Origin: Chrysophaeum taylorii
Lineage: Eukaryota > Sar > Pelagophyceae > Pelagomonadales > Pelagomonadaceae
Assembly: GCA_029834535.1 (NCBI GenBank)
Contig: JAQMWT010000006.1
Location: 1-64,000, forward strand
Reading direction: 5' to 3'
DNA length: 64,000 nt
The first letter of the stretch is position 1. Each line of letters starts with the position of its first letter. Of this stretch, positions 10,650-21,507 are shown in pieces. The position numbers and the translations under genes are program-made. The notes under the pieces were generated by a model. It did not search any database. It was not told where the DNA came from and worked only from the letters and a program-made list of their open reading frames with translations.

Positions 10650-12420
10650 TCTTCGGTGATGCATGGCGATTACACGCTTCCGCTAGACGGAGGGACCACA
10701 ATAAGACGTTGAGAATCCGAATCATCGACCTTATACAACACGTTGTTATCAACTTCATACGGTACGGATGACTGCTCGTCTTGATCTTTCTGCTCAGAAT
10801 CCCGAATTCGGCTGATTCGCTTGCATGTGTCATCTTCAGCTTGTTCTTTCGCTATCTCATCGAGAGTGATCTCATCCTCAGCTTGATCCGCGAAAGGGAG
10901 ACGTTCGACGGAGTCAACTGGCTCAGACTCGTAAGAGAATTGAAGCGGATGTACGTTCTGTCGCGTACTACCTGCTGCCATTGCTGCGGTGGGTCCGCTG
11001 TCCGTCGGTATAGGCATCGTCACCGAAGAGAAGGTGAAACAAGCTGTGCCAGGTACATCGGTGGGGATTTCTTGGAAAATCAAAAAAGCTTCATTGATCG
11101 GTTCCTCGTCTTCGTCTTTCTCGATCAACTTGTCGATAGGTTTGCGCGACAGACAATCCGGGATGCGCATGCCAGGGGAAATTCCAGGCTTGTATCCGAG
11201 CTCCCGGTCGAACGCAGCGCGCCGCATAGCCCATCGTGCTAACTGTCCAGACGTATGATTCGAATCCCGAAGAAACGTTAAATTACGATGATCCATCTCT
11301 AATTTCGTCTGATGACCTTCGATATAAAATCTGAAATTTTCAAGAGCGGAGAGTACTGCGAGGAGTTCCAAGCGCCGGGGATCATACTTCCTCATCGACT
11401 TAGGCACGGCTTGACTCCAGTGCCCAATAGCTCTCTCTTCTATTCTTTCTCTTCCATCGTCGTCGTCAACGACTGGTACCTTTTGAAATAGGTAAGCACC
11501 CAACCCATGCGCGGAAGCATCAGTTCGAATGTAGAAAGGTAACGAGTAGTCAGGATGGTAGACACCCTTCGAAGTGACAACAGCCTCTATGATGGCATCC
11601 CAAGCTTCCTGACACTCTTTCGTCCACTCGAATTTTACGTCCGGAAACGTCAGTTGTCTTAATGGCTCTGCAACTTTCGCAAAAATCCTTACATAACGCC
11701 GGCAAAAACTCCCCATTCCAAGGAAAGACCGCACTTGCTTCTTAGGGTCAGCATCCGACAAAGTGCCAGGAATTGGCATGTGTCTGATGGCTTCTAAAGA
11801 CCTCGGTGATGGAAGAAGTCCGTTCGTGGTGGATAAATGACCCCAAAACTCAATGACTTCTTGCACAAAATGGATCTTCTTGATCTTGGCGCAGTACCCT
11901 TTCAAGGCGAGATGGGGAATAACTTGCACAAGGCACTGCAAGTGATTCTTTGTATCCGCGTGACCGGCGAGAATATCGTTGATATATGCCACGAGATCAC
12001 GATGTAACCATTTCGACAAGTCAGTGTTCAGCTGCTTACATAACAAACTTCCGGCTGGTTTGACTCCCAAAGGTAGACGCATGTAGCTGTACGCTCCCAG
12101 AGGACTAGTGAAGGTTACCACATCTTGTGCATCTAGCGACAATCGTAAATTGTGATAGCCCCAACGAATATCCAAACTGGAACGACAGAACTTCGTCGAT
12201 GAGAAACATCAACGCGTCAGCCATGCTCACACTCGGCCAGCTATCATCTTTGAGCAATGCATTGAGGCGTCGTAGGTCGACAGCTGCCCTGTAAGTATTG
12301 GAAGTGCCAGTCTCAGCGCCTTTCTTAGGCAACATCAAAATAGGGAAACCCCACGGAGAATTCGCGGGACGAATAACTCCGTCTCCGGTCCATTCTTCAA
12401 TCTGCATCCGCAAACATTAA
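10650..12420 (-). mobile_element. Reverse transcriptase and RNase H part of the gypsy element
   Basis: RT is recognised from WGFPILMLPKKG, YRAAVDLRRLN, the palm region following WGYHNLRLSLDAQ, and the thumb with FLGMGSFCRRYVRIFAKVA. RNase H follows as PFYIRTDASAHGLGAYLFQ and LELLAVLSALENFRFYIEG. Together they would copy the element RNA into DNA. The region looks degraded. Confidence 0.85.
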
Positions 12421-15400
12421 ATCTTTTCTTTCGACAACCAATATGGCGAGAGTTTGACGGGAGTCGGGTTCTCTTCTTTGAACCGGAGCGTCACTTCAGG
12501 TGAATCAACAGGTCTCATCACATCATCGAAAAATGCCCACGAATACGAGATTAGATGCTTCATCATCAGCTTCTCGTCATCATCTAAAGCAGGATGCTCT
12601 GTAATACCCAATTCAGTCATCACCTCTTCGACCTGCGCGACGGTCGGAGGGATGACCTGCATGCTCTCCTGATCCGCTAAATGAGGAGGCATCACCGGTA
12701 AAGGTTGACCATGTTCGTCGTGAGGCGCGTTCGCCCACGGAACGTCGTACTTATCAAAATACGCAGGTCGCTCCTTCGCGGTGCCTTCTTCTCCAGCAGT
12801 TGCGGAGGGCTGATTGTCGGCTTGGTTGCTCTGCATAACAGCAGTGGCGACGGTGCCCCCTGCAAAAGAGGGAGCCGTCCCAGGCGATGTAACCGAAGGT
12901 GGTGGCGGGGTGGTGGGGGCAGCAGCTGATGGTGCAGGACTCGCAGGAGAATAGAGTTCATCGGGCGGAATCCATGACTCACTTCGAGTGGCAGGGTCGA
13001 GCGTTGGAATGCGCGACTCTACAGCAAAAGGTGAAAACCGGAGAATATGGTGATCAGGTTGGGCTAGCGTAGTCGTCGCAATATTCCGCAACTTCCCCAA
13101 ATTTCGAAGTGAAGGGTCAAACGAATTGTGCACTGCTAGCGCGATCCGCGTCATAGTCGCGGGTGGCACCATACTGCCAAGCATCTTCATAGCTGCTGTC
13201 TCTGAAACTGTCTCGCCCCATTGCCACGTAGCAGGAACGGTCATAATTTCCTGATGCATCTGCAACGTGAGTGGACGGGTGTTCGAGAAATGAGGTCCTA
13301 GGTGGAGCTTATTGCGCGTCACTGTGAAGGCAGGGCCGATAGCCGGGCGCGTAGATGAGAAACTGTTCACCATAATGAGCGGGTGACCACCTGTAAATCC
13401 CAACGCTGGCCCAAAACGGTCCCTTAAATTCGGTGGTACACGCGATAATAACGGCAGGTTCAAGCGAACATTGCACGCAAGTAGGCGTGTGCGCGAGCAC
13501 AGCAACTCTGGTGTAATACTATAAAAATCGACAATGCGCGGCACATAAAATTGGTGATGCACAAATGGGATCACTGATGGTTCCTGCTCGAGCGTCCATC
13601 GTCCAATTACAGAAGGTGCGTTGCGGAAATGACGCAGGACCCAAGAAGTAATAGTAGCGCCCTTGCGTGCGTCCCTGTTGTGCAAATTGGCAGTCGACCC
13701 ATAGATACACGGCTGACTTGCGTGAAAATAAGAATGCTGCCAAAAATCTGAATGTAAATACGACAACACCAAGTCGTATGTACGACGATGAGATTTCCCC
13801 AATTCGTGCAAAACATAGGGAATCTTCGGAAAATTGAGCTCAAAGTGGCTCGGGCTTGAGGACAAGCATCCAGAGCCAAGACAATGCGAAATGAACTGCC
13901 ATATAGCTCATTGCATCGCCGGATACCCAACGTTGATCCTCCAGCGCCAGCAAAGTAGACGACGACAAAGGTGTAGGTGATGGGTATCCAAACCAAGGAG
14001 GCGTGCTTAGATAGCAGCTCCTTAGCGGTCGCCTCCATCTCCATTTCTGGTGTTTTTTTCACTTCTTCATCTGGAGGTGGCTCAGGAGGAGGTCTGTCAC
14101 TTAAGACATCCTCCTCGACTTCATTCTCGTCAACAGCAGCCATGAGAGTCGCATGACAAACGTCCTCAATGGCTTCTAGCTGCATGTTGACATATCCTTC
14201 ATGCGGCACGATCTCGCCTTCGACCACCGGGACTTCGGGGTCGATACCAATAGGTTCCTCGCCAATGTGCTCCACGGCCACATGAACTTCGTTGGGCTCG
14301 TCGGAGCAATACGATGAATAGGAGCCAGGTACGAGACGGAGATCTGGGAGGAATGACCGATGAGGTCGGAATACTTGACTCTTTTCCAGCGGCACATCGC
14401 ACTCCATCTCCAAGAAGCACGGTTGGGTCGGAAGAAAAAATCGAGTACTCGTCACGTGCGCGAAATGAGGGATGATATCTTCCTCGTCTGCAGGGCATTT
14501 AAGTTGGTCTTTCGCTTTTTCAGCAGTCTTATCACCGCGATGAGCATGATGGTGGTTCGCTCTGGCACGAATAGAGCGCAGCAGACTGTCATAACTCCAC
14601 GGTTTACCAACTGGCGTCCAAGTTTGGGTATTCCCGTCTTGTATAGCGAGCTTAGCTGTCGGGAACATCTGCACTACCTGCGGAGTCGCATCGAATGCAT
14701 CATTGTAAAGGACAACTCCATGCTGGTCTTGTGGCGAGGCGGAAGTCCGATTCTTGAGAACTCCGATGGTCACTTCAGAACGCCGGAAAATAGCTCTCTC
14801 TGTTGCATAATCCAAAATCGTACCCAAGAGTCGTAATTCTCGTGCTCCTAATAGTAACTGCCCATTAATTTGACCAACAAAGAACATGTGCAGTATGGAT
14901 GTCGTTGGCACCAAGGAGATCCGGAGAATGACCCATTCTCGAATAGCAGCTCCCGAACCTCCTGACCCATTCAGAGTACGAATCGTAGGGAGTGGCTGAC
15001 GATAGATGATTTTGCCGTCACGATCAAGTTTGCGATACAAGCGGTGATCGATGTAGGGGGAATCAGCCATGCCATCCAAACCGGCAGCGATGATGGAATA
15101 TTTCGAACCATATAGCGAAGAGACAGCCACAGGCACATACGTCAAAGAGGGATATCTCGTGCCATCGTACCTCATGGCTTTATTTTCACGATGGTCGGGA
15201 TCCTGAGTGGTATTCAACGCAGTCTGAAGGCAGAAACTCTCGAAATCCGAAGAGATGGAAGGGTGAGCGGCGTAACGCTCGGCGCAGTCGTCCCTCGGTG
15301 GCACTATATCCATAGCAACCAAAGTATCTTGTCCCACACGAACGATCATATATCCCAATCCATCACGATTATCTTCGTCTTCCGAGGGAATTATGTGTGC

Positions 15401-16250
15401 AACTCCGGTCGCTTCGGTACTTTGCCCCTGCTCCTCCACCCACGCATCTTCAGTGATGACCAAAAAGGAAGGAGGTTCCATGGGCTCACCAGGGGAATAG
15501 CCTTCTGCAGAGGAGCTATCATCATCGCCTCCAACATCGTCATCGTCACCGTCATACACGTTGCCCTCCATGAGCTCAGAATATTGCACAGTGCAGTAGT
15601 CCGCTCGCTTAGCGTCATCCTGATCTTCGCCAAGCACTTCAAGCCACTGAGCGGCGACGCCATCATTGCGCTGGCTAGAGTTTGCTCTCTGCGTCTGTTG
15701 CCCTCTAACCGTTGGAGCTGTCTGTTGTGCTTGACGAAGCAAGTTCATCGTGTTGAGAGCCGTAGTCAGATCCTCCAGGCGCACCGAGGTCTGAGCGGTC
15801 CGCTGCACTGCGGGCTGCCTTCGGACCACCTGCTGTTGAGTGCCTGCAACCAAACGCTGTTGAGTGTCTGCAACCAACTGCTGTTGACCTGCACCTGGAA
15901 CCTGTGCTGCTGTGTAGACCACCTGCGGCTGTTGCACAACGCGCGGCGCTAGCTGAGTCACTGAAGCCTGTCCTGCTGCAGCTAAAACCGCCCGTCGGTA
16001 TTGCTCCTGTCCCTCTGGCGTCGCTGGAAATCGGCATTCGTCAACGTCTGAGTAGCACGTCTCTTCCTCGAGGGATTGTCCGGCACAGGACACACACCGT
16101 TGTCGTGGTTAAAACTACCATGCCGGCCGCAACTAAGGCACGTCGTAATTGCTTGACGCGTATTGGTATCTATCCCTTGTGGTAGCCAGGTTCCAAATCC
16201 CGAGTCAGTAACATAACCAACCCGTTGTACTGGCTGCAACTGCTGCATCT
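12420..16250 (-). mobile_element. Gag zinc knuckle, protease-like region and linker to RT of the gypsy element
   Basis: A CCHC-like knuckle (CLSCGRHGSFNHDNGVCPV) lies near 16.1 kb. A Gln/Thr-rich linker follows, then a beta-rich region around 14.8-15.1 kb that resembles a retropepsin fold (YSIIAAGLDGMADSPYIDHR ... NGQLLLGARELRLLG). The last part towards RT is Pro-rich and ends with an RT-leading segment. The protease call is an inference from position and fold pattern. The region is degraded. Confidence 0.6.
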
Positions 16251-16254
16251 GCTG

Positions 16255-17690
16255 CTGCTACTCTCTCCTCATCCATGGTGCGCGCTCCTTTCCCTTCTCC
16301 TTCTTAATCGCCTTTTCGATGTTGGCAGTAGGGTTGGCTTCCAAAATCTTGGAGATCTGGATGGTCAATTGAATGACATCATTGAGCGTTAGAGTAGATG
16401 CTTTCATATGAGGTGAGGCCTGAGCAAGTTCGACACTCGTCCGCAAGCGCTCAGAATTGAGCCCAGCAATGAAGTGCGAACGGAGCGCGGCAGGATCAGT
16501 ATCGCGACCTGACATTGCTCGCCACTGGCCGAATTTCTGCACCCACCGCGCAATATACTTGCTCAATGACAAATTCCCTTGCCGTAAATTGAACCATTCA
16601 CGTTCAAGCTCCTCAACCGTAGCCCGAGGTGGGCAAGGAAGCTTCGTCTTCTCTTGCATAGCATCCAGACAGTCCTCATCATGCTGGCGCAACTCTTTTA
16701 ATGTGATGGTTCCTTCCTTGTATTGTTTCCACATCTGCGGCCGTTCGGCTTCCCATTTGCGATAAGCTTCCATAGGGGCAAGTTGATACTCGCCTCCGAT
16801 CACGTTCATCGCTATTGAGGGTTTCTCAATTCTGCCTTCCATCATACGCCGCAATTGCATCCACCATGCGTCCACCTCATCCCGGTCCTTAGTAATTTGC
16901 GCATTGAAGAGGCGAAAACGTGATAAGAGTCATACCAGCAGCTCCTTTCTTGATATGAAGTATCTCTTTTTCGATACGAAGACGTGCTGAACCGGGGTCA
17001 GTATGATGCTGCGGGGTAGGCTCCGGTCGACTTCGCGGTGGCTGATCATCGGTCAGTGCCGATACAGCGTCATCTTCTTCGGGCGTAACACGCGTAGCAT
17101 CCGGAGAGACCGGCCGTGCCTCTCGAGCATGCGCCCGCGTGGATTCCTCCACCATTCGTCGAAGTCGATCGTTGTCGATCCGCTGCCGCTCCACTTCTGA
17201 GCGTTGTTGTTGCGCGTCGCGGCGAGTGCGCTCAATTTCAAGTAGGACTTGCTCGAGCTGCGACTGACACATCTCGAATCGCTCGTTGATGGCCTGCAGA
17301 ATCTCGGGGTCGGTGTTCACTCGAAAATCTGCCGCAGCTTTCGTGTTTGCGGATGGTGGCCTAGGAGGTGCACTCTCCACTGGTCCACGCATCGCCGTAG
17401 GAACTTCGGGGTCCGCTCGAGATGACTCCGTAGCATTCATCGCACGTTCGTAGGGTCGTGCGTACGGGAACGTCGGCTCATCCGGTCTTGAAGTTGCGTC
17501 TGGAACAACCGTAGCTCCCCCTTCGCCGGCGCGTGGATCCGGAAGGATGACCACGCTTGGGGGGCTGTCGAGGCTATCCGATGATCTTGCCTCTCTTCTG
17601 ATGCCGCTTTCCACAGCTTCCGGCCGTTGAAAGGGGGGTACTACTGAACGGTGTTCTTCCAATAGACGCACATGGAGTCCCTGCACCGAA
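16255..17690 (-). mobile_element. Gag region of the gypsy element
   Basis: Retrotrans_gag-type capsid sequence is visible: REWFNLRQGNLSLSKYIARW, FGQWRAMSG, and LRSHFIAGLNSERLRTSVEL. It is preceded by a charged coiled coil (FEMCQSQLEQVLLEIERTRR) and an Arg/Pro-rich start. This is the first coding part after the primer site and leader. Confidence 0.7.
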
Positions 17691-17932
17691 TCGTTGCAGA
17701 CCCTCCTGTGCGTCCCGAAACCACTGCGGTCGTTCTGTCATTGGCCTTTCTGCTCACAACTCACTTGTTATATTTCTTTTCGTCAGACGACACTTGCCGG
17801 CAGCCGTCTGACTACACGCTGGTACCGGTGCGCTGGACTTACGGTAGGATTTGCCATGCGCGTGAAGGCTGTGGACGGCCTTCCCGGTGCTGTCGCTCGC
17901 CGTCAGGGAGGTGGTCTGCCTCGCGCGAGCTA

Positions 17933-18085
17933 GGTTAGGGCGTACTTGATTTTTTTTTGCTTAGGTAGGTCTTACAATGCTTTGCCTCGTGGAGTCGTAG
18001 TGAGCACGAGCTGGTTAGGGCGTACTTGATTTTTTTTGGCCTAGGTAGGTCTTACAATGCTTTGCCTCGCGGAGTCGTAGAGACT
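17933..18085 (+). repeat. Tandem duplication of about 75 bp in the gypsy leader
   Basis: The block running from ggttagggcgtacttga through gtaggtcttacaatgc to ggagtcgtag occurs twice in a row with few differences, between the gag start and the primer site. It may be packaging or leader sequence. Function unknown. Confidence 0.7.
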
Positions 18086-18246
18086 CCGCTCCCCGTTCGA
18101 TCCGAATCACGTAAAATAAACCCCGCGGCGGTACCCGTGATCCCCTGGATCTTCACCCACAAATGCGTCGGCTTCGCACTCACTCGACCGTTACGAACCG
18201 ACTCGCCACCGAAAAACAGGAGATCGATAGTCCAGGAGTTAGACTA

Positions 18247-18269
18247 TCGATTCCCGTTTCTGAGACCAC
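18247..18269 (-). promoter_or_regulatory. Primer-binding site of the gypsy element
   Basis: On the minus strand TGGTCTCAGAAACGGGAA follows the 5' LTR after one base. That is complementary to a tRNA 3' end ...TTCCCGTTTCTGAGACCA. The next bases make one arm of a hairpin (ATCGATAGTC / GACTATCGAT, 18218-18250) that overlaps the T-arm-like part. Confidence 0.75.
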
Positions 18270-18508
18270 TGTAGTGGTTTTCTCAGACACCCGCCCCCCT
18301 TGGCCGGGCCAGAGACCTCAACAACCCTTTCCCCCAACCCGAACCGCGGGCGAAACCACCACAAGCCCGATCTCAGCGCAAACACAAGCGCAGGTGAGGA
18401 TGTCAAGATGACACCCCCCCCCATAATTGCAAGGTCCGTACCAGGGCAACAATCAGGGTAAGTCAGGTGGAAGGCAGGCAAGTGGGGGGAATGCGCGTTA
18501 CTGCCGCA
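18270..18508 (-). repeat. gypsy 5' LTR (right copy)
   Basis: 239 bp matching 383-717, with small indels relative to it. GCAC at 18506-18509 lies at the outer edge and matches 379-382. Confidence 0.8.
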
Positions 18509-18509
18509 C

Positions 18510-18597
18510 TTCAGGGAGCGCCAAGAACGCTTACAGAAACGCCAACGGCCCCTACGTCTCTCGGCCGCCGGGTCCCTGGCGGCGCTCGGGCGGTTAG
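18510..18597 (+). pseudogene. 3' part of the small host ORF split by the gypsy insertion
   Basis: Continues the frame of 324-382: T then SGSAKNAYRNANGPYV, ending RRSGG and TAG at 18595-18597. The Gly/Pro/Arg-rich end has no recognised domain. A donor-like gcggttag at the stop leaves open that the true gene is spliced differently. Confidence 0.45.
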
Positions 18598-18614
18598 GCT
18601 AACGCCTTGCCGTC

Positions 18615-18760
18615 CCCCTTACACCACTCACCCCACTCTCATTTCAGCTCGACGATCTTCTCACCCGCCAATCTAAGCTGCTTTGATCAGCGCACATTCG
18701 CTAACCTTTGAGTTTAAAACCTAACCCTAACTACCCTTTGACACTTCTGTTTCAGAATAA
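18615..18760 (+). promoter_or_regulatory. 5' leader copy 2, in front of the gene at 18761
   Basis: Same arrangement as 185-323: cactctcatttcag, then a non-coding block almost identical to copy 1, then gttta...ctgtttcag directly before aataaATG. About 60-70 bp are nearly identical between the copies, and the stretch before the ATG differs. It is likely a shared 5' untranslated exon and promoter-proximal region created by duplication. Confidence 0.55.
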
Positions 18761-19321
18761 ATGAAAGTCGGGGCGACGATTGAGGCGCTCGAGTTGACCG
18801 TGGTCAACGAACAAGGCGACACGCGGGCAGTGGAGAAGGGGACCGAGCTGACGATTTTGGAAGTGAAGAAAGACAGGTACAAGTGCGCGTTGGGGTGGTT
18901 CGATCGGGGGTTCGCGGTGGTGACGACTGCGCTGAAGGTCGTCCACCCAGACCACCCCGAGTTCGCGGTCGGAACAATCTTCGCACGGCGAACTGACACG
19001 GTCGCCGAGCTCAAGGCCATGGTCGAGGACACGACGGGACTGCGGTCCGATGGGATAGTCATCGTCATTAAGCACACGATACCCCCCGAGCTACAAGTCG
19101 GGCACCTCGCGGGATACGTGAATTGGCTCCCCGCGTCCGACACAAACACGGTGGATACCCTCGGATTTAAGGAAGGGGACGTCCTCCCAATCACGTACTT
19201 TGGTGACCCAGACGCCGACCTCAAGCCCCACCTTCAATGGAAGGACCCCGCTGCCGAGGACGACGACGACGACCTCGCTCCTCTTCCCCAGGCAGCTCCT
19301 ATCATGGCGTCGTCCTCTTAA
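18761..19321 (+). CDS. Unidentified 186-aa protein with a ubiquitin-fold-like middle
   Basis: ATG at 18761 follows an acceptor-like tttcagaata. The protein is acidic at the C terminus (EDDDDDLAPLPQ) with a Ser tail. Residues about 84-150 show the spacing of a ubiquitin-like beta-grasp: DTVAELKAMVEDTTGL, a hydrophobic strand VIVIKHT, then TVDTLGFKEGDVLPITYF, where TLxxLG.xxGD is typical. That assignment is by pattern only. The first 80 residues (LTVVNEQGDTRAVEKGTEL...) may be a second domain of beta strands. Codon use is GC-rich like other host genes. It shares its leader with the split gene to the left, so the two may be co-regulated. Confidence 0.7.
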   Translation: MKVGATIEALELTVVNEQGDTRAVEKGTELTILEVKKDRYKCALGWFDRGFAVVTTALKVVHPDHPEFAVGTIFARRTDTVAELKAMVEDTTGLRSDGIVIVIKHTIPPELQVGHLAGYVNWLPASDTNTVDTLGFKEGDVLPITYFGDPDADLKPHLQWKDPAAEDDDDDLAPLPQAAPIMASSS

Positions 19322-19611
19322 GTAATTTATTTATAACTTAATCCTGTTGATGGAACGGGGGCTCCATTAACAGCCACGAATCGAATGGATGGAACGGAGT
19401 TCCATTAACAGCAGCCACGAATCGAATAATAATCCGAGCGGGCGTCCGTCTACAAAGATATGTGGTTAGGAGTTTAGAATTGCAAAGTCAGTATAAAGTA
19501 CGCAAAATCTTGGTATGTCAGATATGCTGCGAGCCGTTAAATGTTCACGTTTGAACAAATTCTCGGTATGTCAAATCTCTTGCAGATATCCCGCGAGCCT
19601 TTATTACATAC
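19322..19611. other. Spacer with two pairs of short direct repeats
   Basis: Just after the stop, a block of about 45 bp (tggaacgg..ctccattaacag..ccacgaatcgaat) occurs twice at about 19350-19430. Each copy holds a small inverted repeat around ggaac/gttcc. At 19500-19610 a looser duplication (ttggtatgtcagatatgctgcgag; ctcggtatgtcaaatctc...gcgag) precedes the next ORF. No gene is seen. Confidence 0.5.
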
Positions 19612-20095
19612 ATGGTCATGTTTGAGCAAGGTGCCCATTTCGTTGAAGGTTCAACTTCGTTGACGCCTTCAACGGTCCAAAAAATTCAAGAACAACTCAC
19701 GGACCAGCGACGACGTCTCCTCCAAAAAAAGCGACGCAATCGCGCGAGACACGCGCGCCAAACACCTCAGGAACTCTCGGACGAACGGCGGCGTCTCCTC
19801 GAAAAGAAAGACACGATCGCGAGAGACACGCGCGGCCTGCGCGGCACCGCCCGAGCGAAGCTGAGAACAAGGAAAAGGAGCGCGAGCGGGCGCGAGAGCG
19901 TCGGGCGGCAGACAAGCACGAGGATCCCGCGAAGAACGAGGTGCGGTGTCGTCGTGGTCGCGAGGCGCAACGGGCGGAGCTACACCAAGAGCTCGAGCAT
20001 CTTTTCGACTGCGATGCGAGTGCCGGTCTTCGAGAAGTCCGGCGTCTCCCGTACCTCGAGGCCGACCTCGAGAAGTCGTGAGAGAGAAGATCGTT
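19612..20095 (+). pseudogene. Possible Arg/Lys/Glu-rich coiled-coil ORF, frame shifted or spliced
   Basis: From ATG 19612 the frame gives two repeats of a helical unit (ELSDERRRLLEKKDTIARDT and the earlier LTDQRRRLLQKKRRNRARH). After about residue 75 the coding-like character moves to another frame, where it continues as a charged helix (KERERARERRAADKHEDPAK ... HQELEHLFDCD) and ends LEADLEKS and TGA near 20081. That pattern means either a frameshift or a small intron. A further coding-like stretch (KIVYGHRQNEIAHVDAATFY) lies at 20090-20230. No family recognised. Confidence 0.3.
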
Positions 20096-20233
20096 TATGG
20101 ACATCGGCAGAACGAGATCGCGCACGTCGATGCGGCCACCTTCTACAACTCGTTTTACGGCATGTTCAACACCGGCATGTTCGACACTAAACGCCATCAA
20201 CAGACCCCGGCGTTAGGCCTTCTTAATTATTTA

Positions 20234-20758
20234 TTACATTATCGGGAAGGGGGGTTTGTCGTCGTCATCCACAACGAAATCGAGGAAGCGCCGCTCGAAG
20301 CGGGGATCGGGGGGGCGGCACTCGTCGGTCTGGCCGAATATGGCGTAGCGGTACTTGGCAACCAAGCTATACCCAGCATCGCGGATGACCCGCGGGAGCA
20401 GGTGAAAGACGGCGAAAGCGTTGAGCGGCGAGTCGAGCAGAGAAATCGTTCGCAACGCGGCGTCCGACCGCACGTAGACTCGCGACTCTTGGACCAGGAC
20501 CATGGTCGAGAGGGCCTCGGAGCCGCCCTCGGCGTAGGCGCCGGCCCCGAAGCTCCGAAGTAAGTCGCCGTGGCGTTGAATAGCGCCGAACCGGACGCGG
20601 TTCGCGCTGTCGTGGTCCGCAACGAACGAGACGAACCCGTCACACAGATTGCAGACGCCGTCGAAGAAAAGCAGCGACTCGCCCTCGGGCACAAGCCGCC
20701 GCACGTAGGCGACACTCCCGACGGCGACCAACACTATCGCGACGGCGAGACGCCGCAT
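20234..20758 (-). CDS. DCC-family thiol-disulfide oxidoreductase (DUF393)
   Basis: 174 aa. An N-terminal hydrophobic segment (residues 3-20) is followed at once by the family signature LLFFDGVCNLCDGFVSFV (residues about 29-46), whose DGVCNLCD carries the CxxC pair. The second conserved part is the alanine/leucine-rich RTISLLDSPLNAFAVFHLLP and RVIRDAGYSLVAKYRYAIFG. Length fits the family (about 130-180 aa). Members are thioredoxin-fold proteins of poorly known substrate, often membrane-linked in algae. The leading hydrophobic segment suggests a membrane anchor or a targeting signal. ATG is at 20756-20758. Confidence 0.85.
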   Translation of the reverse strand: MRRLAVAIVLVAVGSVAYVRRLVPEGESLLFFDGVCNLCDGFVSFVADHDSANRVRFGAIQRHGDLLRSFGAGAYAEGGSEALSTMVLVQESRVYVRSDAALRTISLLDSPLNAFAVFHLLPRVIRDAGYSLVAKYRYAIFGQTDECRPPDPRFERRFLDFVVDDDDKPPFPIM

Positions 20759-21499
20759 CAGGGTTTAGTGACTAGTTGACTCAACGGATCATCAGAATGG
20801 TAGCGCTAGTTGATACATTTATAGAAAGTGGGGATATCAATATATTGATATCAATATTGTATCCCCCTGATTTTTCATTGGATACTATGAAGCTTTGCAT
20901 GCTTGAAAACGTGGCCGGAAGAGTAGTCGGCGGTGGCGGAGTTCAGAAAGCCTGGCGAGGCGCCGTCGCACGTCGGAGCGACGCGCAGCTGAAAACAACG
21001 TGGCAAGTGTCAAGTGACGCGTCTACATTGAACGACGTCAGACTGTCCTAATATCGCAGAGCCATGCATGTGCGGCGGCGTACCATCGCTGGCTCAATAA
21101 TTCTCATAATAAGAATGGCGCGTACAATAAGGCGCGCAAAAGGATCTGGAGAACCGGTGGTGCACAGCGGCGCGCACGAGAAAACGGCTCTTAATTCTCT
21201 GGTGTCGACGGAACTCCGCCACGATCGTTGATTTTCACCCAAACCAGCCGAAGCACCGCGGCGCTCAGAGGCGTTCTCATACAAGAAAGGGCGCGCGTAC
21301 GAACGGTTTCAGTTTTTCAAAGCCGTCGAGGCTCTGCCTAATAAAAAGGGCTATTTATAACAGCGCTGCGACATGCATAAGACCCACTTCGGATGCAATG
21401 ACCGCAGAGACGATTCGATTGACAGCCCCAGCGCACCGGCTTTTTAACTGAGACAGAGCGAGGCCGGACCAGCGCATAATATGGTAATTAGACGCCGTT
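20759..21499. other. Spacer, no gene recognised
   Basis: AT-richer DNA with a perfect 20-bp palindrome at 20833-20852 and stop codons in all frames. Short open stretches show no coding character. Confidence 0.5.
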
Positions 21500-21507
21500 G
21501 AACCCGA

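Larger units (their letters stand above)
383..18508 (-). mobile_element. Ty3/gypsy-type LTR retrotransposon, fossil, carrying a second LTR element
   Basis: The element reads on the minus strand and spans 18.1 kb, of which about 8.4 kb is a later insertion. LTRs are at 18270-18508 (5') and 383-717 (3'), with TG...CA-like ends. A tRNA-type primer site lies next to the 5' LTR, and a purine run precedes the 3' LTR. Parts in family order: Pro/Arg-rich leader and gag, zinc knuckle, retropepsin-like region, reverse transcriptase, RNase H, integrase. The order RT-RNase H-integrase is that of Ty3/gypsy. The copy looks broken, with several interruptions of the coding region. LTR similarity of about 95% by eye, plus indels, suggests a moderate age. 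Confidence 0.9.

Noticed and set aside
19697-20200. 167-codon minus-strand frame opposite the Arg-rich ORF
   Set aside because: Mirror of an Arg/Glu-rich region giving Ser/Arg runs; no motif and no start context.
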